Shown here in pieces: positions 15,993-23,061 of a DNA stretch of 23,061 nt. The first letter of the stretch is position 1, and the number at the start of each line of letters is the position of its first letter. A program made the translations under genes and the position numbers. This DNA comes from JBFWQM01 sp050249455 (GTDB taxonomy: Bacteria > Pseudomonadota > Alphaproteobacteria > MPNO01 > VGEU01): assembly GCA_050249455.1 (NCBI GenBank), contig JBFWQM010000065.1:1-23061 (forward strand), written 5' to 3'. Under the pieces are notes generated by a model that saw only the letters and a program-made list of their open reading frames with translations, was not told where the DNA came from and did no database searches.

Positions 15993-16122
15993 GGCCGGTC
16001 TCCGGTCGTCGATGCCCGTCTGCCCCGACGCTGACCGGGCGCGGGGTGGCGGTCAAGAGGCGGGTAGGCAATCGACGGCCGGACCGGCTATGAAGGGCCT
16101 TCCAGCCGCAGCGGAATTGGGC
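15993..16122. promoter_or_regulatory. Divergent promoter region, amidohydrolase / ThDP enzyme
   Basis: A 130-base gap between divergent starts must hold both promoters. On the minus strand TTGACC (16051-16056) could be a -35 box for the amidohydrolase, but no convincing -10 follows. An in-frame ATG at 16090 would shorten the gap. No strong dyad seen. Confidence 0.3.
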
Positions 16123-17721
16123 ATGAACAACGCAGACCTGATCGTGGCGACCCTGAAGGCGGCCGGCGTGTCGCACGGCTTCGGCGTACCGAGCGGCAAC
16201 GTGCTGCCGCTGATCGAGGCGATGCGCGCCGGCGGCGTGGAATTCGTGCTGACCGCGCACGAGGGCTCGGCCGGCTTCGCCGCCGACGTCACCGCGCGGA
16301 TGACCGGGCGGCCGGGGTTGTGCATCGCCACGCTGGGCCCGGGCGCGACCAACCTGACGACCGGGGTGGGCAACGCCTGGCTCGACCGCTCGCCGCTGAT
16401 CGCCATCACCTGCACGCTCAACGAGGCGCAGCTCGGGCGGCGCATCCAGATGTGGATCGACCACCACGCGCTGTTCGCCCCGATCGTCAAGGCGACCCTG
16501 CGCCTGCGCCGCGACAACGTCGCCGCGACGGTGCGCGAGGCGCTCGCCATCGCGCTGGCCGAGCCGCAGGGGCCCGTCCACCTGGAGCTGCCTGAGGACG
16601 TGGCCCTGGCGCCCGCAACCGAACCCGTCCCCGACGTCCCGGCGCCGCGTCCCGTCGCGCCGCCGGCCCGGGCCGAGATCGATGGCGCCGCCGCCGTGCT
16701 GGCCGGCGCCCGCCGGCCGGTCGCGGTGATCGGCTCCAGCGCGATGCGCATGCGCGACCCCGGCCTGCTGAAGGCGTTCGTGGAGCGCCACAACATGCCG
16801 TTCGCCACCACGACGATGGCGAAGGGCCTGATCGACGACGACCACCCGCTCGCGATCGGATGCATCGAGCGCGCCAAGCGCAAGCTGCAGCGCGCGTTCC
16901 TGCACCAGGCCGACCTGATCGTCGGGCTCGGCTACGACACGGTGGAGGTGGAGTACGAGGCATGGGTCGGCGACGTGCCGGTGCTGCACGCCGACATCGC
17001 GGCCGCCGACGTCGATGCGACGGTGCGGATCGCGCACCAGGTGGTCGGCGACCTCGACGCGACGATGACGGCGCTCGCCGCGCTGCCGCCCGCGCAGGCA
17101 TGGGATGCCGACGCGGTCGCAAGCCATCGCGCCGCGTTCCAGCGCGCGCTGCGCCCGGAGACCAACGGATTCACGCCGCACCAGGCGATCGACGTGGTGC
17201 GCGCGGCTCTGCCCAGGGACGGCGTGCTGTCGTTCGACGTCGGCGCGCACACCCACCAGATCGCGAGCCAGTGGCCGGCGCACGGGCCGCGCACGTTCCT
17301 GATCACCAACGGCTGGTCGTCGATGGGCTTCGGCCTGCCGGCGGCGATCGCGGCGAAGATCGCGCGGCCCGACCTGCCGGTCGTGTGCATCCTGGGCGAC
17401 GGCTGCTTCCAAATGACCTGCGGCGAGGTCGCGGTGGCGCGCCGGCTCGGCCTCGCCATCCCGTTCGTCGTGCTCGACGACCGCTGGCTCAGCCTGATCC
17501 GTGTCAAGCAGGAGCGCCGCCAGTACGCGCTCTACGGCACCACCGTGGTGCCGGAGCCCTATGCCGAGCCGCCGGCGCACTATTTCGGCGTGCCCGCGGT
17601 CGGCGTGCGTACGCCGGAGGCGCTCGACCGCGCGCTGCGGACGGCGCTGCGCGCCCCCGGCCCCACCGTGATCGAGGCGGTGGTGGACGCGGCGCACTAT
17701 TCCGAGACGGTGTACGATTAG
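16123..17721 (+). CDS. Thiamine-diphosphate-dependent enzyme (acetolactate synthase / benzoylformate decarboxylase family)
   Basis: 532 aa from ATG 16123; ATG 16090 adds eleven residues but has no clear ribosome site. Three domains are visible: pyrimidine-binding (about 1-165) with the ThDP-activating Glu47 in AHEGSA; a central Rossmann-like domain (about 185-320); and a pyrophosphate-binding domain (about 360-532) with Gly425-Asp426-Gly427. The metal-binding Asn expected 24 residues later reads Asp452. Members of this family decarboxylate or ligate 2-oxo acids. The specificity residues do not let me name the substrate. The gene is divergent from an amidohydrolase and 53 bases upstream of a glyoxalase-II-like gene, so a small catabolic module is possible. 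Confidence 0.87.
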   Translation: MNNADLIVATLKAAGVSHGFGVPSGNVLPLIEAMRAGGVEFVLTAHEGSAGFAADVTARMTGRPGLCIATLGPGATNLTTGVGNAWLDRSPLIAITCTLNEAQLGRRIQMWIDHHALFAPIVKATLRLRRDNVAATVREALAIALAEPQGPVHLELPEDVALAPATEPVPDVPAPRPVAPPARAEIDGAAAVLAGARRPVAVIGSSAMRMRDPGLLKAFVERHNMPFATTTMAKGLIDDDHPLAIGCIERAKRKLQRAFLHQADLIVGLGYDTVEVEYEAWVGDVPVLHADIAAADVDATVRIAHQVVGDLDATMTALAALPPAQAWDADAVASHRAAFQRALRPETNGFTPHQAIDVVRAALPRDGVLSFDVGAHTHQIASQWPAHGPRTFLITNGWSSMGFGLPAAIAAKIARPDLPVVCILGDGCFQMTCGEVAVARRLGLAIPFVVLDDRWLSLIRVKQERRQYALYGTTVVPEPYAEPPAHYFGVPAVGVRTPEALDRALRTALRAPGPTVIEAVVDAAHYSETVYD

Positions 17722-17736
17722 CGCACGGCCGGACCC

Positions 17737-17760
17737 GGAGAGGGCGCGAGCGTAGCGAGC
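17737..17760. repeat. Second copy of intergenic repeat segment
   Basis: These 24 bases match 90-113 with two substitutions. The core is a tandem GCGAGCG-TA-GCGAGC. It lies in the 53-base gap between the ThDP enzyme and the metallohydrolase, where it could form mRNA structure between the two genes. The outer arms seen at 34-130 are not present here. Confidence 0.65.
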
Positions 17761-17774
17761 CAACAAGGACTTCC

Positions 17775-18440
17775 ATGACCGACACGCCCACCATGCAGGC
17801 CGTCATCATCCCGGTGACCGCGTTCCAGCAGAACTGCTCCGTCCTGTGGTGCACCAAGACCATGCGCGGCGCGGTGGTGGATCCCGGCGGCGACCTCGAC
17901 GCGGTGCTCGGCGCGGCGGAGGAACAGGGCGTCGCGATCGAGAAGATCCTGCTGACCCACGGGCACATCGACCATGCCGGCGCCGCCGGCACGCTGGCCG
18001 ACCGGCTCGGCTTGAAGATCGAGGGACCGCAGCGCGAGGACCAGTTCCTGCTGTCGGCGATCCCAGAGCAGTCGCAACGCTTCGGGCTGGAGGCCGGCCG
18101 CGCGGTGACCCCCGACCGCTGGCTGGAGGGCGGCGACACGGCGACGTTCGGCGCGGTGACGCTGGAGGTCCGCCACTGCCCCGGCCACACGCCGGGGCAC
18201 ATCGTCTACTTCAACGCCGCCGACCGGGTCGCGGTGGTCGGCGACGTGCTGTTCCGCGGCTCGATCGGGCGCACCGACTTCCCGCGCGGCAACCACGCCG
18301 ACCTGATCCGCTCGATCACCACCCAGCTCTGGCCGCTCGGCGACGACGTCGTGTTCATCCCCGGCCACGGCCAATTGTCGACCTTCGGCGACGAGCGCCG
18401 CACGAACCCCTTCGTCGCCGACAAGGTGCTGCGGCGCTAG
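17775..18440 (+). CDS. Metallo-beta-lactamase-fold hydrolase (glyoxalase-II-like)
   Basis: 221 aa, the length of the small YcbL/glyoxalase-II-like branch. The metal site is complete: THGHIDH at 61-67 gives His62, His64, Asp66 and His67, with a further His in CPGHTPGH, the bridging Asp in VVGDVLF, and the late His in PGHG. GRTDFPRGN is characteristic of this branch. Probably cytosolic thioester hydrolysis, such as S-lactoylglutathione. AAGGA lies about six bases before the ATG. Its stop TAG shares the bases CTAG with the stop of the SOD gene on the other strand. Confidence 0.9.
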   Translation: MTDTPTMQAVIIPVTAFQQNCSVLWCTKTMRGAVVDPGGDLDAVLGAAEEQGVAIEKILLTHGHIDHAGAAGTLADRLGLKIEGPQREDQFLLSAIPEQSQRFGLEAGRAVTPDRWLEGGDTATFGAVTLEVRHCPGHTPGHIVYFNAADRVAVVGDVLFRGSIGRTDFPRGNHADLIRSITTQLWPLGDDVVFIPGHGQLSTFGDERRTNPFVADKVLRR

Positions 18441-19069
18441 AGGTTGCGTACGCCCTTGCGCAGCCCGTCGAGGCGGTATTCGCACACCCGCCAGTCGACG
18501 ATCTTCCAGTAGGTCTCCAGCCACGCCGCGCGGTCCGGCAGGTCGCCGGCCCACGCGTGATCCCACAGGTCGCAGGTCAGGACCCCCGGTTTGGCGATCG
18601 GCAGCACGCTGTCGTTCCACGGCAAGGTCAGGATCGTGAGCCCGCCGCTGACCGGCCGGTCGAGCGCGAGGAACGCCCAGCCCGGCGTCGGCAGCGCCAG
18701 CGCCGCCGCCGTGAAGCGGTCGCGGAAGGCGGCGAACGAGCCGAAGGCGCGCTCGAGCTCGGCGGCCAGCGCGCCGCGCGGTCCGTCGTGGCCGTCCGGG
18801 CCGATCACCTTCCAGAAGAACTGGTGGTTGGCGTGGCCGCCGCCTTCGAACCGCACCCGCTCGCACAGGTCGGCCGGCATGTCGGCGAGCCCGCGCATCA
18901 CGTCCTCGATCACGCCGCGGTCGCATTCCGGCCGCTCGGCGAGCAGCGCATTGACCGCCTCGACGTAGCCGCGGTGGATGCCGTCGTGGTGGCGCGCCAC
19001 GTTGGCGGCCGACAGGTGCGGCGCGAGGTCGTGGTATGCGAAGCGCAGCGGCGGCAGGTCGTAGCTCAC
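18437..19069 (-). CDS. Fe/Mn-type superoxide dismutase, divergent
   Basis: 210 aa from GTG 19069, whose GTGA overlaps the stop of the antiporter gene. Metal ligands are conserved: His27, His82 in GGGHANHQFFW, Asp167 and His171. The conserved second-shell gateway Tyr is Tyr35. Several usual residues differ by eye alignment to E. coli SodA: Ile31 in place of His30, Asp170 in place of the dimer-bridging Glu170, Asn152 in place of Gln146, and PTPGW where GSGW is expected. The GGGHANH form is closer to Mn than Fe enzymes. No signal peptide. Probably active but divergent; co-expressed with the antiporter. Confidence 0.85.
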   Translation of the reverse strand: MSYDLPPLRFAYHDLAPHLSAANVARHHDGIHRGYVEAVNALLAERPECDRGVIEDVMRGLADMPADLCERVRFEGGGHANHQFFWKVIGPDGHDGPRGALAAELERAFGSFAAFRDRFTAAALALPTPGWAFLALDRPVSGGLTILTLPWNDSVLPIAKPGVLTCDLWDHAWAGDLPDRAAWLETYWKIVDWRVCEYRLDGLRKGVRNL

Positions 19070-20475
19070 GGCGGGTCGTTCCTTTCGGCGCGTTCGGGGG
19101 ACGTCGGCCCGGCCGGGGGACTCGGCTCGGCCGCGGGCGCCGGCTCGGTCGTCTCGCGCCCCTTGCGGCGGCGCTGCACGGCAAGCCGGAGTGCCTTGGC
19201 GCGCTGCCGCGCGGCCTGCGCGATCCGCACGGCGGCCAGGCGGCTGCGCTCGATCTCGGACAGCTCCTCGGCATAGACCTCGCCCATCGCCGAGCGGAAG
19301 TCGGTGATGCCGCCCGCTGCCACGGCCTGGAACCGGCGGACCGCGTTCATCCACATCGGGCTGATCAGCAGCGACACCGCGATGACGCAGATCGCCAGCC
19401 GGTAGCCGTCCCACGACAGCACGCGGTTCGACAGGCCGGCGGCGGCGAGGATGAAGGAGAACTCGCCGATCTGGGCCATGATGAGGCCGGCCGGGAAAGC
19501 CCGCTCCCACGGCTCGCCGGCAAGGTGCAGGAGCCAGACGTTCAGGACCGTCTTGATCGCGATGGTGCCGATCACGAACAGCAGCACCAGGCCGATGTTG
19601 TCCCACAGGAAGGCGAGGTCGATCAGGAGCCCGATCGACAGGAAGAACACGACCACCAGCACGCTCTGGATCGGCTCGGTGACCTGGATCGCCTCCGCCC
19701 GCAACGTCGAGTTGGCGACCAGCAGCCCGGCCAGAAAGGCGCCATAGGCCGGCGTCAGCCCGAGGACGCCCGAGATCGACGCGGCGACGAAGCAGAGCGC
19801 CAGCGCCGCCAGGGTCAGGAGATCCACCCTGCCGCTGACGTAATGCGTGAACGGCAGGGCGATCTTGCCCCGCCGCGACAGCACCCGGACGAACGCGGCG
19901 AGGACGCCGATCGCCACGACGATCCGGATCACCGCCGCGGCATCGATCGAGCGGCCGCTGCCGAGCAGGCTGACCACGATCAGGATCGGCACCACCGCGA
20001 TGTCCTGCGCGATCAGCACGCCGATGGTGATGCGCCCGGTGTCGCTGCGCAGCTCGCCCACGTCCTCCAGCATCTTGATCGCCAGCGCGGTCGACGACAT
20101 CGCGATGATGAAGCCGATCAGGATCGACTGCTGCGGCGCCCAGTCGAGCCAGGCGCCGAACAGCGCCGCGATCAGCAGCGAAACGCCGATCTGGCCCATC
20201 GCGGTGAGCGCGGCCGGCCGCAGCACGCGCATGAAGGCGCGCAGGCTGAGCTCCATGCCGATGAGGAACAGGAGCAGGATCACGCCGAGCTCGGCGAGCG
20301 AGGTCACCTGCTCGCTGCGCGCCACCAGCCCCACGCCCGACGGACCCAGGATGACGCCGGCCAGGATGTAGCCGACCACGGCGGGCTGGCGCAGCCGCTG
20401 AAGCATCAGGCCTGACGCGACGGCGCCCGCCATGACGATCGCGATGCCGGTCAGGTCGGCGCCATGTTCTTCCAT
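19066..20475 (-). CDS. CPA2-family monovalent cation:proton antiporter (KefB-like membrane domain)
   Basis: 469 aa with about twelve membrane helices covering residues 8-390. AQDIAVVP holds the family's conserved QD pair, and GVILGPSGVG and IGEFSFIL are typical CPA2 strings. The cytosolic tail (about 395-469) is charged and Pro/Glu-rich and lacks the TrkA-N nucleotide-binding domain of KefB/KefC, so glutathione/NAD gating of that type is not expected. Probable K+/Na+ efflux with proton uptake at the inner membrane. GCGAGG precedes the ATG at 20475. Its last bases overlap the SOD start, coupling their translation. Confidence 0.9.
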   Translation of the reverse strand: MEEHGADLTGIAIVMAGAVASGLMLQRLRQPAVVGYILAGVILGPSGVGLVARSEQVTSLAELGVILLLFLIGMELSLRAFMRVLRPAALTAMGQIGVSLLIAALFGAWLDWAPQQSILIGFIIAMSSTALAIKMLEDVGELRSDTGRITIGVLIAQDIAVVPILIVVSLLGSGRSIDAAAVIRIVVAIGVLAAFVRVLSRRGKIALPFTHYVSGRVDLLTLAALALCFVAASISGVLGLTPAYGAFLAGLLVANSTLRAEAIQVTEPIQSVLVVVFFLSIGLLIDLAFLWDNIGLVLLFVIGTIAIKTVLNVWLLHLAGEPWERAFPAGLIMAQIGEFSFILAAAGLSNRVLSWDGYRLAICVIAVSLLISPMWMNAVRRFQAVAAGGITDFRSAMGEVYAEELSEIERSRLAAVRIAQAARQRAKALRLAVQRRRKGRETTEPAPAAEPSPPAGPTSPERAERNDPP

Positions 20476-20499
20476 GGAACCTCGCTGTGCGTGATCTCC

Positions 20500-20525
20500 C
20501 TCTCGCCTCTATAGCATAATCGGAG
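20500..20525 (-). promoter_or_regulatory. Candidate promoter for the antiporter-SOD pair
   Basis: The 85-base gap between exbB and the antiporter is AT-rich only here. On the minus strand it reads GATTATGCTATAGAGG, with TATGCT or TATAGA as a possible -10 box about 35 bases before the ATG. No clear TTGACA-like -35 is seen. Confidence 0.35.
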
Positions 20526-20560
20526 CGGGCCTTGGCGTGGGCGCGCGCGGGTCGCCGGCT

Positions 20561-21274
20561 TTACGCCGCTGTCTCGGCCGGGGCGACGCTGTGCTGGCGG
20601 TCGAGATCGCGGCTGAGGAGGCGCAGCACCTCGCCGGAGACCTCCGCCACCTGATGGCGGTAGGCCGTGATCGAGCGCGCGAAGACGTTGTAGATGATGA
20701 CCGCCGGGATCGCGGCGATCAGGCCGAACGCGGTCGCCAACAGCGCCTCGGCGATGCCGGGCGCGACCACGGCGAGGTTGGTGGTCCGGGTCTGCGAGAT
20801 GCCGATGAAGCTGTTCATGATGCCCCACACGGTGCCGAACAGCCCGACGAACGGCGCGATGGCGCCGATGGTGGCCAGGATGCCGGTGCCGAGCGCCATG
20901 GCCCGGCCGGCTTGCGCCTCGATGTGCTGCAGCCGCGACACCGCCCGCTCCTTGATGCCCTCGGCGTACGGCGCATCGGCCGAGAGGTGCAGCTCCAGCG
21001 CGGCGGCGCGCGCCAGCGCCTGCGCGACGCCGCCCGTGCCGCCGAGCAGCTCCAGGCCATGCGCCAGCGAACGGGCGCCGGCGAGCGCCGCCGCCCCGTC
21101 CGCCAGCCGCCGCCGCGCCGCCCGCAACTCCCACGTCTTGGCCAACCAGACCGTCCACGTCGCCACCGAGGCCATCAGCAGCGCGATCATCACCAGCTTC
21201 ACCACGATGTCCGCGGCGACGAACATGCCGAACGGCGTCAACCGGTCGGCGACGAACGTCTCGATGGCAGGCAT
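20561..21274 (-). CDS. exbB: MotA/TolQ/ExbB-family proton channel protein (ExbB-like)
   Basis: 237 aa from ATG 21274. It has three membrane segments in the ExbB order: one near the N-terminus (about 20-42), a cytosolic stretch, then a pair containing GAIAPFVGLFGTVWGIMNSF and AEALLATAFGLIAAIPAVIIYN, the proton-channel helices of the family. It would power a TonB-type energy transducer in the inner membrane. It lies 86 bases downstream of the TonB-dependent receptor on the same strand. No exbD or tonB follows; the next gene is the antiporter. It therefore needs partners encoded elsewhere, or is tolQ-like. ExbB is favoured by the receptor next door. Confidence 0.85.
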   Translation of the reverse strand: MPAIETFVADRLTPFGMFVAADIVVKLVMIALLMASVATWTVWLAKTWELRAARRRLADGAAALAGARSLAHGLELLGGTGGVAQALARAAALELHLSADAPYAEGIKERAVSRLQHIEAQAGRAMALGTGILATIGAIAPFVGLFGTVWGIMNSFIGISQTRTTNLAVVAPGIAEALLATAFGLIAAIPAVIIYNVFARSITAYRHQVAEVSGEVLRLLSRDLDRQHSVAPAETAA

Positions 21275-21311
21275 GGCCTCGTCACTCCCGTCGACAGGAC
21301 GTGCGACCGCC

Positions 21312-21350
21312 GGCGGAGGCGGGCGGCCGTCCGGACTGCCCGCCGTCGCC
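21312..21350 (-). other. Stem-loop between TonB-dependent receptor and exbB
   Basis: Arms at 21312-21324 and 21338-21350 pair over 13 bases with two mismatches, around a 13-base loop that contains GTCCGGAC. It begins ten bases after the receptor stop on the minus strand. With no T-run it is more likely an mRNA stability or partial-termination element than a full terminator. Confidence 0.4.
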
Positions 21351-21360
21351 GTGGACCGGC

Positions 21361-23061
21361 CTAGAACGCGTAGCGCACGCCGCCGAAGACGCTGCGCCCC
21401 TCCCCCGGATAGAAGATCGAGGTGCCGGCGACCCGCGCGTCGGTGATGGTCCCGACGTCGCTGACGTAGCGCTCGTCGGTCAGGTTGCGGCCTTCGACGA
21501 ACAGCAGGACGCCGTTCTCGAGCTGCAGGCCGGTCTGCACGCCGAGGACGACGTAGCTCGGGATGCGCAGCGTGTTCGCCTGGTCGGCGAACGCGCCCGA
21601 CGGCACCCAATCCACCGTCGGCGTCACGTAGAAGCCGTCCGGCCGGCCGTAGGTGACCGAGAAACGCAGCAGGTGCTCGGGCACGCCGGCGATGCGGTTG
21701 TCGCCGTACTGGGCATCGCCGTCGAACCGGAAGTCGCTCCAGTTCCACAGCGCGCCGACGGTCAGCGCATCGCCCGCATTGCGGCCGGAGATGTCGCGCA
21801 GCACCTGTACCGAGCCGGCCAGCTCGATGCCCTGGTGGATCGTCTTGTCGGCGTTGAACGTCGTCGCGGGGATGCTGGGATTGACGGTGAACTGCAGCAG
21901 TTCGCCGTCGATCCACGACCGGTAAGCCGCGACGTCCCAGGCGAACCGACCGCTGCGGCCGCGCGTCCCGGCCTCGACCGTCCAGGCGTCCTGCGCGTCG
22001 AGCGGTGCGAAGCGCGTCGTGGCAGCGGTGATCTGCGTCAGGTCGGAAAAGTCCGGCACGTCGCGGCTGCGCACCACGTTGACGAACGCCTGCACGTCCT
22101 CGGCCGGCTGCCACAACACGCCGACCTTCGGATTGATGCCGTCATAGTCCTTGCTGGCGTATTTCGGCGTCGGGTTGGCCGGCAGGCCGCCCTTGTCCTC
22201 GTACTCGCGCTCGCTGTGGAAGAACTTGGCCCCGGTCATCAGGGCGAATTGCGGCATGAACCAGAGGCGGTTCTCGGCATAGGCCTCCAGGTTGTAGGCG
22301 TTCTGCCGGGCATTGACGGTCTGCGCGCCGCGCGAGCCGCCAACGTTGACGAACTGCAGCGCCTCGTTGTTGCCGCCGACGAAGCGGGTGCCGACGAGCA
22401 GCTCGTTGCGCATGCCCGCAGCGTCGAACGTCGTCGTGAAGCGCGGGCCGGCGCCGTAGGTCCAGCCGTCCTGGTCGATCACCTGGAAGATCGGGTGATA
22501 GAGGGTCTTGTGGATGGTCCACAGGTCGAAGTCGAGCTTGCCGGCGCTCAGCTGCACGGTCGTCCGGCTCGCCATCCGCTGCACCCGCGTGTTGCGCGCC
22601 TGGTCGCCGGACAGCGACGCCGCCGTCGCCGGCACGGGATTGTTGAGCACCGCGGGCAGGGTGATCGCGCCGGGCAGCTTCTGGTCGACCAGGAAGGCGC
22701 CGAAGTAGAACCGGGTCTCGACGTTCTGGTTGATGCGCCAGCCGACGTTGGCGTTCACCGCCTCGCTCTCGGTCTCGGCATGGTCGCGGTAGCCGTCGGC
22801 GCGGGTGATCGTGCCGTTGACGAGGAAGTCGACGTCGCCGAGCCGGCGCGACACCTGCGCGTTGCCGCGGACGGTGTCGAAGCTGCCGCCGTCGAGCCGC
22901 AGCACGTTGGGCGCGATCGCGGTGTAGGCGGTCGGCGTGACGAAGTTGACGGCGCCGCCCAGCGTGGTCGCGCCGTAGGCGAGCCCGTTGCCGCCCTTGT
23001 AGACCTCGATCGTGCGCAGCGACAGCGGGTCGATCTGGTAGAAATCGCTGCTGCCGTCGGC
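21361..23061 (-). CDS. TonB-dependent outer-membrane receptor, C-terminal part (cut by window edge)
   Basis: 567 residues are visible; the start lies beyond 23061. The frame stays open to the edge, so Met at 22905 is internal. The visible N-terminal part is the end of the plug domain, with IEVYKGGNGLAYGATTLGGAVNF just after the edge. A 22-strand-type barrel follows, rich in alternating aromatic and polar residues. The last residues GGVRYAF end in Phe, the outer-membrane sorting signal. Such receptors take up siderophores, haem, vitamins or glycans using TonB-ExbB-ExbD, and an ExbB-like gene follows. The plug start, TonB box and any regulatory site are outside the window, so the ligand cannot be suggested. 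Confidence 0.9.
   Translation of the reverse strand, partial: ADGSSDFYQIDPLSLRTIEVYKGGNGLAYGATTLGGAVNFVTPTAYTAIAPNVLRLDGGSFDTVRGNAQVSRRLGDVDFLVNGTITRADGYRDHAETESEAVNANVGWRINQNVETRFYFGAFLVDQKLPGAITLPAVLNNPVPATAASLSGDQARNTRVQRMASRTTVQLSAGKLDFDLWTIHKTLYHPIFQVIDQDGWTYGAGPRFTTTFDAAGMRNELLVGTRFVGGNNEALQFVNVGGSRGAQTVNARQNAYNLEAYAENRLWFMPQFALMTGAKFFHSEREYEDKGGLPANPTPKYASKDYDGINPKVGVLWQPAEDVQAFVNVVRSRDVPDFSDLTQITAATTRFAPLDAQDAWTVEAGTRGRSGRFAWDVAAYRSWIDGELLQFTVNPSIPATTFNADKTIHQGIELAGSVQVLRDISGRNAGDALTVGALWNWSDFRFDGDAQYGDNRIAGVPEHLLRFSVTYGRPDGFYVTPTVDWVPSGAFADQANTLRIPSYVVLGVQTGLQLENGVLLFVEGRNLTDERYVSDVGTITDARVAGTSIFYPGEGRSVFGGVRYAF

Noticed and set aside
14893..17766. A 957-codon open frame on the minus strand
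   Set aside because: It runs antisense through the ThDP enzyme and the amidohydrolase, is Arg/His/Gly-rich with no domain signature, and is explained by high GC leaving few stop codons.
22905..23061. Treating Met at 22905 as the receptor start
   Set aside because: The same frame is open to the window edge and encodes recognisable end-of-plug sequence, so the gene is cut by the edge.
1..23061. CRISPR array, tRNA/rRNA genes, IS elements or prophage
   Set aside because: No regularly spaced direct repeats, no cloverleaf or rRNA motif, and no transposase or integrase sequence was recognised by eye.

Overview
The window is about 23 kb of very GC-rich, gene-dense DNA. Codon use, the divergent MocR/AhpD-like pair, ATGA start-stop overlaps and GC-rich intergenic repeats suggest a Gram-negative proteobacterium. 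An alphaproteobacterium of the Rhodospirillales/Azospirillales type is my best guess, inferred from style and not from a marker gene. I see no rRNA, tRNA, CRISPR array, IS element or phage gene.

Layout. (1) 1-165 is a structured intergenic repeat. (2) 166-2762 is a small redox/regulatory island: an AhpD-like CxxC protein and a membrane-anchored cupin on the minus strand, divergent from a MocR (GntR-aminotransferase) regulator, with two dyad symmetries between them. (3) 2860-14576 is a long plus-strand run of tightly spaced genes: an M23-type protein lacking one canonical zinc ligand, a GT4 glycosyltransferase, a GT-C-like membrane protein, an LPG-synthase-like membrane protein, a HAD-UbiA fusion, a DprE1-like FAD oxidase, a DprE2-like SDR, a membrane GT2, a methyltransferase and a second GT-C-like protein. 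(4) 14580-18440 holds an amidohydrolase, a divergent ThDP-dependent enzyme and a glyoxalase-II-like metallohydrolase. (5) 18437-23061, all minus strand, holds a divergent Fe/Mn superoxide dismutase, a CPA2 antiporter, an ExbB/TolQ-type protein and the C-terminal part of a TonB-dependent receptor cut by the window edge.

The most interesting part is 3918-14576. The HAD-UbiA, DprE1-like and DprE2-like trio matches the enzymes that turn PRPP and polyprenyl phosphate into polyprenyl-phosphoryl-D-arabinofuranose, the arabinan donor of mycobacteria. Here it lies in an apparently Gram-negative genome beside two GT-C-like multi-pass proteins, a polyprenyl-glycosyltransferase-like GT2, a GT4, a methyltransferase and a possible lipid/flippase-type membrane protein. 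I read it as a system that makes a lipid-linked D-arabinose donor and uses it to decorate or build an envelope glycan. The pathway step is well supported by motifs. The final glycan and the roles of the GT-C proteins are inference.

Several enzymes carry substitutions at positions normally conserved for activity (M23, amidohydrolase, SOD, ThDP enzyme, DprE1-like). These come from alignment by eye against remembered family motifs and are listed separately as findings.
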